64,000 nt of DNA, from NCBI GenBank assembly GCA_016709225.1, contig JADJEE010000001.1, positions 3,286,001 to 3,350,000 of the forward strand. The letters run 5' to 3'. The DNA is from Deltaproteobacteria bacterium. GTDB taxonomy: Bacteria; Myxococcota_A; Polyangia; Nannocystales; Nannocystaceae. Within the stretch, counting starts at the first letter, position 1, and every line of letters starts with the position of its first letter. The notes beneath the pieces were generated by a model. That model was not told the origin of the DNA. It worked only from the letters and a program-made list of their open reading frames with translations, and searched no databases. A program made the position numbers and the translations under genes. Positions 49,980-58,074 of this stretch are shown piece after piece.

Positions 49980-50693
49980 TCAGTTCAGCATCGAGCGGGG
50001 GTAGCGGCCGCTGTCGTGCAGCTCGTTGCAGATGTTCTGGCTGCACTCCAACAGCCACTGCGCCCGCAGGTCGGCGGTCTCGGCGTCGAGGCAGCGCTGC
50101 TGCACCTCGAGCACCGGCGAGCGCGCGCGGCCGTCGACGTTGGTCGGCATGCAGCCGAAGGTCGGCATCACGGCCGCGATCGCATACAAGAGCACCCGCG
50201 CGTCGGGGATCATCAGCACCGAGTTCAGCAGCTGCTGGTCGTCGGTCGGCAGCGACTTGGAGATGCGCTCGAGCTGGGCCTTCAGCACCTCGACGCGGTC
50301 GTCGTCGTCGGGTGATTCCTCCGGCAGCAGCTCCACCTGCAGCTGGCGGAAGCGGGTCACGCACGACAGCTCCTCGAGCGCGCGCACGCGGCGGACGCCC
50401 TCGAGGCGGATGAAGCGACGCCCGTCCGGCAGCCGCTGGTGCGACAGCAGTCGACCGATGCCGAACACCGGCTCGACCTCGCAGCGCCCCTCGTAGTTGC
50501 GCTCGAAGCCGGGCCGCAGCAGCGGTACGCCGACGTGGCGGTGGTGCGCGATCACGTGGTCCACGAGATCGACATAGCGGGGCTCGAAGACGTTGAGCGG
50601 AAGCACGATGCCCGGCAACAGCACCACGTTCGGCAGCGGAAAGATCGGCAGCGCCGTCAAGACATCTTCCGCGAGTTCGACATCGTCGAGCAT
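49980..50693 (-). CDS. Lon-protease substrate-binding (LON N) domain protein
   Basis: 237 residues. It starts with LPIFPLPNVVLLPGIVLPLNVFEPRYVDLVDH, the signature of the Lon N-terminal substrate-binding domain, followed by GVPLLRPGFERNY and GRLLSHQRLPDGRRFIRLEGVRRVRA. No ATPase or protease domain follows, so it is one of the stand-alone LON-domain proteins. Its function is not established; it may present substrates or act with other proteases. The gap of about 240 bases before folE (same strand, downstream gene) holds nothing I can identify. Confidence 0.88.
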   Translation of the reverse strand: MLDDVELAEDVLTALPIFPLPNVVLLPGIVLPLNVFEPRYVDLVDHVIAHHRHVGVPLLRPGFERNYEGRCEVEPVFGIGRLLSHQRLPDGRRFIRLEGVRRVRALEELSCVTRFRQLQVELLPEESPDDDDRVEVLKAQLERISKSLPTDDQQLLNSVLMIPDARVLLYAIAAVMPTFGCMPTNVDGRARSPVLEVQQRCLDAETADLRAQWLLECSQNICNELHDSGRYPRSMLN

Positions 50694-50932
50694 GAGGGGC
50701 GCCCGACCGGAAGGTTAGTCGACAACCCCCGACCTGGCGATAGCCGACCGCTTCGAAAGCTGCGCGCCAGCGGTCCCACCGCCCGACACGGCCCCGGCGA
50801 GAACGATGTTCACGGCGCCTCGCGATCGCGCAGCCGCGGCCGCGCGCACCGCCGGCTTGCGCATCGGCATTGCTTTGTCATCCTGGGAGTCGAGGCGGAC
50901 GCACGTGCCGCCCCCCTTGCCGTCACGTCACG

Positions 50933-51505
50933 TCAGCTCGCGCGCGGCATCAGCCGATCGCGGAGTTCGGCGCGATCGCGGAACTCGCCGCGGAACGACG
51001 CCGTGACGACCTCGGCGTCGTGGCGGGTCTCGGGGATCCGCAGGCACGCGTGCTGGCCCACCATGATGCACGCGGCGCCGCGCGCCTGCAGGTGGGTCAT
51101 GATCGCGTCGACGATGTCGTTGCCGGCGCGCTCCTGTAGCGTCAGCCGGGCGGTGAAGCACCGCACCAGCTCGCCGAGGCGACCGAACCCCACCAGCTTG
51201 TCACCCGGGAGGTACGCGATGGTGGCGCGTCCGATGTAAGGCAGCAGATGGTGCGGGCACATGCCGGCGAACGGCAGGTCGCGGACCACGACCATCTCGG
51301 TCGGGGCCTCGCCTTCGACCGGATGGCCGAGGATGACCGCCGGATCGAGCCGGTTGCCGCCGAGGAACGCGTCGCACCACAGCCGCGCCACGCGGTCGGG
51401 CGTGTCGGCGAAGTCCTTGGCCGCGAGATCGGCCCCGGCCGCCCGCAGCAGGGCAGCGACCGCCGCCGCGAGCGCGTCGCGATCGCCCGCGGCCGCGGTA
51501 GTCAC
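50933..51505 (-). CDS. folE: GTP cyclohydrolase I (type IA)
   Basis: 190 residues; the GTG start overlaps the TGA of the upstream MerR gene (GTGA). Motifs: TPDRVARLWCDAFLGG, VRDLPFAGMCPHHLLPYIGRATIAYLP with the zinc ligands Cys and His, LTLQERAGNDIVDAI, and a second zinc Cys in GQHACLRIPETRHDAEVVTASFRGEF. It converts GTP to 7,8-dihydroneopterin triphosphate, the first step of folate/pterin synthesis. The neighbouring SDR gene encodes a probable pteridine reductase, consistent with a pterin module. Confidence 0.93.
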   Translation of the reverse strand: MTTAAAGDRDALAAAVAALLRAAGADLAAKDFADTPDRVARLWCDAFLGGNRLDPAVILGHPVEGEAPTEMVVVRDLPFAGMCPHHLLPYIGRATIAYLPGDKLVGFGRLGELVRCFTARLTLQERAGNDIVDAIMTHLQARGAACIMVGQHACLRIPETRHDAEVVTASFRGEFRDRAELRDRLMPRAS

Positions 51506-52068
51506 GGCGTCGCCTCGCCCTCGAGCATGTCGGCCGAGGGCTCGTCGAACAACTGAGCATCGAGCTCGCGTGCGCGCCAGGCCAGCCGGAAGCTGCGCGG
51601 CAGCTCGGCGAGCGGCGCGAGGCGATCGCAGGTCTCGCACGCGACCTCGCCGGTGGGCGGCACACAGGCGTGGCAGACCTTCAGCAGCAGCCCGGTCTGA
51701 TCGAGATCGGCGCGCAGTCGCTGCAGGATCTCCAGCTTGCGCTCGAGCCGCTCGACGTGGGACTGCATCAGCTGCTCGAGCCGTCGCATGGCCTCGCGAT
51801 CGCCGTCGCCCTGGCTGCGCACGTCGAGGAACTCGGTGACCTCCTCGAGGGTCCAGCCGGCCTCGCGCAGGGCGATGATGAAGCGCAGTCGCTCGAGCTG
51901 GGCTGCCTGGAACAGCCGATGGCCGCCGCTGGTGCGGGCTGCTCGCAGCAGCCCCTCGCGCTCGTAGTACCGCACGGTCCGCGGCGTGCAGCCGCTGCCG
52001 TCGATCATGTCCTTGAGCGTCAGTGGCTTGGCTCGCACGGGCCCCCACGCTGGCCCAGCCGCCGCCAT
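51502..52068 (-). CDS. MerR-family transcriptional regulator
   Basis: 188 residues from ATG 52068. The winged helix-turn-helix reads TLKDMIDGSGCTPRTVRYYEREGLLRAARTSGGHRLF, then LERLRFIIALREAGWTLEEVTEFLDV and a long dimerisation helix. The C-terminal effector part has C-x2-C and C-x2-C pairs (KVCHACVPPTGEVACETCD), which may bind a metal or redox signal. It is translationally coupled to folE through GTGA, so it may regulate this operon in response to metal or oxidative stress. The open frame extends upstream to 52197 without conserved sequence. Confidence 0.85.
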   Translation of the reverse strand: MAAAGPAWGPVRAKPLTLKDMIDGSGCTPRTVRYYEREGLLRAARTSGGHRLFQAAQLERLRFIIALREAGWTLEEVTEFLDVRSQGDGDREAMRRLEQLMQSHVERLERKLEILQRLRADLDQTGLLLKVCHACVPPTGEVACETCDRLAPLAELPRSFRLAWRARELDAQLFDEPSADMLEGEATP

Positions 52069-52181
52069 GCTGTCAACCGGCCGCCCGCGCCGCCGGCGGT
52101 GGGCGGCGGTCGCCGCGAGCGACGGTGAGGCCTCGACGACGCCGCGCCCGGGAAACTTGCTACCGTCACGAACGCCCGCGC

Positions 52182-52955
52182 ATGACGACGCCGTCACACG
52201 CCGCAGTCGCCCTGGTCACCGGCTCCGCACGGCGGGTGGGTGCCGTGATCGCCGGCGCGCTGGTCGACGCCGGCTATCGCGTGTGGCTCCACCACCACCA
52301 CTCCCCCCGCGAGGCCGAGGCGCTGGCCCACGAGCTGCGCGCGCGCGCGGGCGAGCAGGCGGTGATCGACGTGCTGGTGGCCGACCTGGCCGATGCCAGC
52401 CAGCGACGCGCACTGGCCGAGCGCGTGTGCGCGTGGGACGAGGGCCGCCTCGATCTACTGGTCAACAACGCCGCGAGCTTCGAGCACGGTCGCTTCGTCG
52501 ATCGCGACGACGACGACCTGCGACGCGTGCTCGAGGTCAACCTCGTGGCGCCGCTGTCGCTGGTGCGCAGCTTGGTGCCGGCGCTCGAACAGGCCGGTGG
52601 CAACGTCGTGAACATCGTCGACGTCGCGGGCATGCATCCGCTGGGCGGGCACGTCGACCACGGAATCGCAAAGGCGGCGCTCGACTTCGCGACCCGGGCG
52701 CTGGCGGTCGAGCTCGCACCGATTCGCTTCAACGCGATCGCCCCCGGCACGGTGGCCTGGCCGACCGACGAGCGGCACGCCCCCGGCAGCTCGGTGCGCG
52801 CGGCCATCCTGCGGCAGATCCCGCTCGGTCGCATCGGCGGGCCCGACGACGTCGCCGAGGCCGTCCTCTACCTGGCGCGCGCCAGCTGGGTGACCGGCAC
52901 GCGTCTGGTGGTCGACGGCGGCCGCGTGGCGGCCATCGGGGCCGATCGCCTGTGA
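52182..52955 (+). CDS. SDR-family pteridine-reductase-like protein with His in place of the catalytic Tyr
   Basis: 257 residues. The cofactor motif is TGSARRVG (13-20), with two Arg after the Gly-Ser as in NADPH-specific pteridine reductases, followed by NNAA (95-98), NIVDVAGMHPLGG (144-156) and PGTVAW near 200. The expected YxxxK is H160-x3-K164 (HGIAK), so the catalytic Tyr is replaced by His, and the usual Ser before it is Val. The Asp147 that takes part in PTR1 catalysis is kept. Divergent from MerR/folE with 113 bases between, it probably acts in dihydropterin/folate metabolism, or is catalytically altered. TACCGT lies 15 bases before the ATG. Confidence 0.8.
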   Translation: MTTPSHAAVALVTGSARRVGAVIAGALVDAGYRVWLHHHHSPREAEALAHELRARAGEQAVIDVLVADLADASQRRALAERVCAWDEGRLDLLVNNAASFEHGRFVDRDDDDLRRVLEVNLVAPLSLVRSLVPALEQAGGNVVNIVDVAGMHPLGGHVDHGIAKAALDFATRALAVELAPIRFNAIAPGTVAWPTDERHAPGSSVRAAILRQIPLGRIGGPDDVAEAVLYLARASWVTGTRLVVDGGRVAAIGADRL

Positions 52956-53007
52956 GCGGTCACACCCCCCGTTGCAGGCGACGCTGCGGGACCTGCGGGT
53001 GTGGGGG

Positions 53008-53037
53008 TTGACCGCGAGCGCCCCCCTCTCCTATATG
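53008..53037 (+). promoter_or_regulatory. Housekeeping-type promoter of rpsU
   Basis: TTGACC (53008-53013) and TATATG (53032-53037) are separated by 18 bases, close to a sigma-70 consensus. The start codon of rpsU is 12 bases further on, so the leader is short. Confidence 0.7.
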
Positions 53038-53049
53038 TGCCTCCCTTCG

Positions 53050-53343
53050 ATGACGACGCCCGAGACGCAAACGCCGGCCACCCCCACGGTCACGACCGTC
53101 GACCGCAACCAGTACGAGCCCGTGCAAGGTCGTCCGCTGGAGGTGAAGGTCGACGACCGCGGCGTCGAGCGAGCGATCCGCAAGCTGCGGCGCCTCATGG
53201 CGAGCGAGGGCGTGCTGCGCGAGATCAAGCGCCGCCGTCACTACGAGAAGCCGAGCGTGAAGAGCAAGCGGAAGCTCCGCGAGGCCGAGCGCCGCCGCAA
53301 GCGACGCGAGCGCAAGAAGCAGCACATGGACGCCCGGGCGTAG
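53050..53343 (+). CDS. rpsU: Ribosomal protein bS21 with N-terminal extension
   Basis: 97 residues. The core LEVKVDDRGVERAIRKLRRLMASEGVLREIKRRRHYEKPSVKSKRKLREAERRRKRR is clearly small-subunit protein bS21, which helps mRNA-anti-SD pairing. About 25 residues at the N-terminus (MTTPETQTPATPTVTTVDRN) are a polar extension lacking in short versions. ATG 53050 is chosen; an earlier ATG at 52972 sits before the promoter-like sequence. Confidence 0.93.
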   Translation: MTTPETQTPATPTVTTVDRNQYEPVQGRPLEVKVDDRGVERAIRKLRRLMASEGVLREIKRRRHYEKPSVKSKRKLREAERRRKRRERKKQHMDARA

Positions 53344-53398
53344 CTCGCCCCGATCGCACCCGCACGGCCCTGCCGCGGTGCGTGATAGTCTCGGCACC

Positions 53399-54010
53399 AT
53401 GTCGCGTCGCGTCGTGGTGCCCCGCGTCTCCGAAGGCTCGGTGTCGTTGCCGGACAGCCCGAGCACGCACCTGTTCGAGCCGCCGCAGCTCGCCGCGCTG
53501 CGCATCGCGTTCGGCGTCGGTGCCAGCTCGGGAGAGCCGCCCGACGCCGATAGCTTCCGTCCCACGTACACGGTGTCGATGCCCATCTTCAGCATGGGCG
53601 GGCTCGATCCCGATGGTGTCTACGAGTTCGACGCCGGCCTGCTGCTCGACGGGATCCGCCGCCGCGCACTACGTCGCAGCTGGGGCGTCCGCCTCGAGAT
53701 CGAGCTATCGCAGGCGGCCGACTCGGTGCCCCACGCCGATCTGTGGGTCGACGCGCCGTTCGACGACGACAGCGGCCTGACGCTGACGGTGCTGGGACGC
53801 AACGCCCGCGGCATCACCCTGCCCGGCGGTGCGCGCACGGTGGTGGTCGCGACCAGCCTCGTGCACGACAGCAAGCGCATCGCGCTGCTGGGTGGTGGCT
53901 ACACCGCGCAGCTGCGTGACATCGAGCCCGGCGCCGCCGAGCGCCCGCGGGTGGCGAGCATGGTGCGCAACGTCCACGTCGATCTCACGCGCTTCGAGTT
54001 CGAGGGGTAG
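53399..54010 (+). CDS. Hypothetical protein downstream of rpsU
   Basis: 203 residues with no signal peptide or membrane segment. The sequence has a repetitive beta-like pattern (VSMPIFSMGGLDPDGVYEFDAGLLLDG, TLTVLGRNARGITLPGGARTVVVATSLVHDSKRIALLGGGYTAQLRDI). I do not recognise a family. TAGTCT lies 7 bases before the ATG, so it may have its own promoter. Confidence 0.55.
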   Translation: MSRRVVVPRVSEGSVSLPDSPSTHLFEPPQLAALRIAFGVGASSGEPPDADSFRPTYTVSMPIFSMGGLDPDGVYEFDAGLLLDGIRRRALRRSWGVRLEIELSQAADSVPHADLWVDAPFDDDSGLTLTVLGRNARGITLPGGARTVVVATSLVHDSKRIALLGGGYTAQLRDIEPGAAERPRVASMVRNVHVDLTRFEFEG

Positions 54011-54084
54011 TCGGCGCAGGTGACCCGTGGGGTCGGGCGACGGCGATCGCAACGATCCGGCGTGCGCGGCCGAATGCAGGCCGC

Positions 54085-54978
54085 GTGTCCCCGCCACGAT
54101 GGTTGACCATCACCGCCCTGGTCGCCGCCGTGGCCACGCACCACGGCGTCCGCGAGGGCTGCTGGCGCGACCGTGGGGCCGCGACCGACGGCACCGTCGT
54201 GACGTGGAACCTGCGCAACTTCACCGCCGCCGACCACGACGTCGCCGCGATGGCGGCGACGCTGGCCGAGGTCGACGCGCCGATCGTCGCGGTCGAGGAG
54301 GTGCTCGACGCCGAGGCGCTGGCGACGATGTTGCCCGGGCGTCGCGTGCTGCTGTCGCAGCACGGGGGCGCACGCGATCAACGACTCGGCCTCGCGATCG
54401 CCGATCACGTGGAGCTGCTCGAGGGCCCCCGCGAGCACCGCGAGCTCGAGCTGGGCGGCCGTGTGCGTCCGGCGGTCGAGTTCCTGCTGCGCGAGGGCGA
54501 CACGCGGCTGCGGGTGGTGGTCGTGCACCTCAAGGCGACGCCGCGGGGACTGCCGCAGCGTCGGCTGCAGTGGGCCGCGCTCGCGCAGGTGATCGCGCGC
54601 GCCGCTGCGTCCGGCGACCACGACGCGATCGTCGTGATCGGCGACTTCAACGTGACCGGCGACGACGACCTCTCGGCCGACGACGAGCGGGCCGCGCTCA
54701 GCTCGGTGCTCGCACGCGTGGGTCTGCGCGCGGTGGTGCCGGCGGCCGGTTGCTCGGCGTACTGGGACGGTCGTCGACGCGACGCGTGGCTCGAACCGTC
54801 GCTGCTCGACCTCGCATTCGTCGGCGGCGCCGTCGCAGCGGCGCCGAGCCTCGAGCCGCTGGGTGCGTGCGCGCGTCACGGTTGTGCACCACTGCGCTCG
54901 ACCGACGCCTACCCCGATCGCGATCTCGCTGGCACCAGTGATCACTGCCCCATGCTGCTGCGCTGGCGCCCGCCGTGA
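54085..54978 (+). CDS. Endonuclease/exonuclease/phosphatase-fold protein, probably exported
   Basis: 297 residues from a GTG start. The N-terminus has a signal-like hydrophobic segment. Family motifs: VVTWNLRNF (start of the fold), VAVEEVLD (catalytic Glu of the metal site), GDFNVTGDDD (the GDFN motif) and TSDHCPMLL (the SDH motif). This is the DNase I/sphingomyelinase-like fold. The residues needed for metal-dependent phosphodiester hydrolysis are all present. Substrate could be nucleic acid or lipid; the exported location slightly favours a secreted nuclease or phosphodiesterase. Confidence 0.78.
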   Translation: MSPPRWLTITALVAAVATHHGVREGCWRDRGAATDGTVVTWNLRNFTAADHDVAAMAATLAEVDAPIVAVEEVLDAEALATMLPGRRVLLSQHGGARDQRLGLAIADHVELLEGPREHRELELGGRVRPAVEFLLREGDTRLRVVVVHLKATPRGLPQRRLQWAALAQVIARAAASGDHDAIVVIGDFNVTGDDDLSADDERAALSSVLARVGLRAVVPAAGCSAYWDGRRRDAWLEPSLLDLAFVGGAVAAAPSLEPLGACARHGCAPLRSTDAYPDRDLAGTSDHCPMLLRWRPP

Positions 54979-55016
54979 CGTTGCCGGCCGCGGTCGGCCG
55001 TGACAGCATCGCGGCC

Positions 55017-56084
55017 ATGGATGCGCCTGCGGCCCCGCGCGGCCCCACCCTCGGACGCTCGCTCGCGACCGGCCTGGCCCTGGTGGGTCTCGTCGTCAGC
55101 GGCATCCTGCAGGTGCTGCACGTGCGGACCTACCTGTTCCCCACCGCCGACAGCATCTGCCACGTCGGCGAGACCTTCGACTGCAACGCCGTCACGCTGT
55201 CGCGCTTCTCGGTGCTGTTCGGCTTGCCGCTGCCGGCCATCGGGGCGCTCGGCTTCTACGCCCTGATGCTGCTGGCGTGGCGACGCTCGCGGCTGCTGCT
55301 GCCGCTGTCGGGGTTCGCCGCGCTGGCCTCGGTCGCGCTGCTGGTCGAGGAGCTGGCCCATGTCGGCGCGGTGTGCCTGTTCTGCGAGGCGATCCACTTG
55401 GTGGCGATCGCGCTGTTCGTGGTCGCCTGGCGACAGCGCGACGAGCTCGGTGCACCGACCCGCGCCGACTGGATCGGCGCGATCGCGGTGCCGTTGGTGA
55501 TCGGGCTGGGCGTGCGGTTGTTCGCACCGACGTACTGGTCGGGCGTGCTGTGGACCCGCGAGTTGCCGTGGGCGACCGGCCACGACGAGGACGGCTTCCC
55601 GTGGATCGGCGCCAGCGAGCCGACCCTGGTCGTGCACGAGTACACCGACTACGCCTGCGGACACTGCCGCATCGCGACCGCGCGCATGCACGGGCTGCTG
55701 TCGAAGCACCCCGACGCGCTCCGAATCGTGCGGCACCAGCAACCGCGGCTGCGCTGCACGGACATCGGCATCAGCGGCTGCGTGATGCTGCGCGTCGCGA
55801 TCTGTGCCGATCAGCAGGGCAAGTTCTGGCAGACCGACAGCTGGTTGTTCGCCCATGGCACCGGCGAGCGCAGCGTCGATCTCGACCAGGCTGCACGCGA
55901 CGTCGGCCTCGACCCGGCGGCGCTGCACGCCTGCGTCGACGACAACCTCGAGACCCAGCGCGAGGCTGCGCGACTCGCCGCCGAGGCCCGCGAGAAGGGC
56001 ATCCGCGGGACCCCGGGCTACGTCGTCGACGGCCGCAAGCTCGACCCCGAGGAGCTCGCAGCCGTGCTCGACGAGCGCCTGTAG
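55017..56084 (+). CDS. VKOR-DsbA fusion (disulfide bond formation)
   Basis: 355 residues. The VKOR domain (about 12-135) has membrane helices, Cys48 and Cys56 in SICHVGETFDCN (loop Cys pair), Ser63, and the quinone-side pair CLFC (120-123). After two more segments, a DsbA/thioredoxin-like domain (about 205-350) carries CGHC (214-217) and the cis-Pro in GTPGYVVDG. It passes oxidising equivalents from quinone to a periplasmic thiol oxidase within one chain. Such fusions are known in bacteria. It likely supplies disulfides for the many Cys-rich lipoproteins in this region. Start ATG 55017; an upstream ATG at 54975 adds an implausible extension. Confidence 0.88.
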   Translation: MDAPAAPRGPTLGRSLATGLALVGLVVSGILQVLHVRTYLFPTADSICHVGETFDCNAVTLSRFSVLFGLPLPAIGALGFYALMLLAWRRSRLLLPLSGFAALASVALLVEELAHVGAVCLFCEAIHLVAIALFVVAWRQRDELGAPTRADWIGAIAVPLVIGLGVRLFAPTYWSGVLWTRELPWATGHDEDGFPWIGASEPTLVVHEYTDYACGHCRIATARMHGLLSKHPDALRIVRHQQPRLRCTDIGISGCVMLRVAICADQQGKFWQTDSWLFAHGTGERSVDLDQAARDVGLDPAALHACVDDNLETQREAARLAAEAREKGIRGTPGYVVDGRKLDPEELAAVLDERL

Positions 56085-56199
56085 ACGCGGGGCGTAGATC
56101 CCCGCGCACGCGAGCGTGACGTTCGCGCACACGGCGCTCGCGCGACGGGCACAGGGCCGACGTGGCGCTGCGCGGCCGCAATCGGCATGCTTGCCGCGC

Positions 56200-57666
56200 A
56201 TGCGCTCCCCCGCCAGCCAACCGCCGCGTCGCTGCAAGATCCTCTGCACGCTGGGCCCCGCGAGCTCCAGCCCGGAGGTCATCGGTGCACTGATCGACGC
56301 CGGCATGAACGCGTGTCGGCTGAACCTCTCGCACGGCTCGAAGGAGGTCCATACCAAGACCTATCGAACCATCCGCCAGGAGGCCAGTCGCCGCGGGATG
56401 GCGGTCGCGATCCTCGCGGACCTGCAGGGGCCCAAGCTCCGCGTGGGCAAGATCCCCGGCGAGGGCTTCATGCTCGAGGCCGGCCACAAGCTGCGCATCA
56501 GCACCAACCCCGAGGATGCCGTCGTGCAGGAGGGCACGATCGCAGCGGTGACGACGACCTACGAGCGTCTCACCGAGGATGTCCGCGCCGGCGATCGCAT
56601 CCTGCTCGACGACGGCAACATCGAGCTCACCGCCAACGGTGCCGATGGCCATGTGCTCAACACCACCGTCGTGCAGGGCGGCCTGCTATCGTCGAACAAG
56701 GGCATCAACCTGCCGGGCGTCGAGCTGCCGGTGCCGGCGCTGACCGAGAAGGATCGCGAGGACCTCGAGTTCGCGCTCGAGCTCGGCGTCGACGTGGTCG
56801 CGCTCTCGTTCGTGCGCAAGCCCGAAGATCTCGAGGTCGCACGCGACGTCATGCGCAAGATGGGCCGCATGCGACCGCTCATCGCCAAGATCGAGAAGCC
56901 CCAGGCCATCGAGGCGCTCGACGAGATCGTGCGCTCGGCCGAGGGCATCATGATCGCCCGCGGCGATCTCGGCGTGGAGATGGGCCCGGAGGCGGTGCCG
57001 ATCATCCAGAAGCGCGCGATCGAGGCCGCCAACCGCCACGGCAAGCTCGTCATCACGGCCACGCAGATGCTGGAGTCGATGATCCGCAAGCCGCGGCCGA
57101 CCCGTGCGGAGGCCTCCGACGTCGCCAACGCCGTGCTCGACGGCAGCGACACGGTGATGCTCTCGGGCGAGACCGCGACCGGCCTTCACCCGGTGCTGGC
57201 GGTACGCACGATGGACAAGATCATCCGCACCACCGAGGGCGCACCGCGGGCGTGGCAGACCAAGCGGGTCGATCTCGAGCTGGGCCACACCACCAACGCG
57301 ATCGCGTTCGCGGCGGTCAACGCCGCCGAGGCCTGGCCCGACACCCGCGCCATCATCACGTACACGGTCTCCGGCGGCGTCGCGCGGCTCGTCAGCGAGT
57401 ACCGCCCGCGGATGCCGATCTACGCGTTCACGCCCAACCCCGACACCTACCAGACGCTCGCGCTCTACTGGGGCGTGATGCCGGTGCTGTTCTCGCCCGC
57501 GTCCGAGGACGGCGAGACGATCTTCATCGACATGGACCATGCGATCCTCGACAAGGGCCTGCTCGAGATGCACGACCGGGTGGTGATCACCGTCGCCCAG
57601 CCGATCAAGAAGCGCGGCAGCGTGAACGTGCTGCGTCTGCACGAGGTCGGCGAGATGTTGGCCTGA
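56200..57666 (+). CDS. pyk: Pyruvate kinase
   Basis: 488 residues. The start CKILCTLGPASSS and MNACRLNLSHGS are the phosphate/ADP-binding region; DLQGPKLRVG, VVALSFVRKPEDL, ARGDLGVEMG (metal-ligand Glu/Asp), ATQMLESMIRKPRPTRAEASDVANAVLDGSDTVMLSGETATG and a C-terminal allosteric domain follow. All catalytic residues are present. It makes pyruvate and ATP from phosphoenolpyruvate. ATG 56200 gives the standard N-terminus; the earlier ATG at 56116 does not. Confidence 0.97.
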   Translation: MRSPASQPPRRCKILCTLGPASSSPEVIGALIDAGMNACRLNLSHGSKEVHTKTYRTIRQEASRRGMAVAILADLQGPKLRVGKIPGEGFMLEAGHKLRISTNPEDAVVQEGTIAAVTTTYERLTEDVRAGDRILLDDGNIELTANGADGHVLNTTVVQGGLLSSNKGINLPGVELPVPALTEKDREDLEFALELGVDVVALSFVRKPEDLEVARDVMRKMGRMRPLIAKIEKPQAIEALDEIVRSAEGIMIARGDLGVEMGPEAVPIIQKRAIEAANRHGKLVITATQMLESMIRKPRPTRAEASDVANAVLDGSDTVMLSGETATGLHPVLAVRTMDKIIRTTEGAPRAWQTKRVDLELGHTTNAIAFAAVNAAEAWPDTRAIITYTVSGGVARLVSEYRPRMPIYAFTPNPDTYQTLALYWGVMPVLFSPASEDGETIFIDMDHAILDKGLLEMHDRVVITVAQPIKKRGSVNVLRLHEVGEMLA

Positions 57667-57720
57667 TCGCGGCCGCCGGGGGACCCAAGCGCCCGCCGGC
57701 TTCGTCGCGGGCCCTCGGGG

Positions 57721-57733
57721 GCCCCTTCGGGGC
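57721..57733 (+). terminator. Hairpin downstream of pyk
   Basis: GCCCC-ttc-GGGGC lies 55 bases after the pyk stop, in a GC-rich region with further imperfect hairpins. No U-tract follows. Weak candidate. Confidence 0.35.
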
Positions 57734-57908
57734 GGCCGACGACCCAGCCGCGGCGACGCGATCCCTGGGCGTTGGCGTCGGCGATGGCCCCCGCGCCGCC
57801 GCGGGCGTCCTCGTCCCTGCGAATGGCCCCTTGCGGGCGAGCGTCGGCGTGTGCTACCCATCCCGCCTCGCCGCTCCCGGCCTCCCCGGCCGAGGGCCCG
57901 GGCACCTC

Positions 57909-57991
<83 letters not shown>

Positions 57992-58074
57992 TGACAGCCG
58001 CTGACGACCGAGAGCGCTCTTTCGCGCCCTCGGCTGGAGGCGGCGTTGCTGCGTTCGCGCCCCCGGATCCACCG

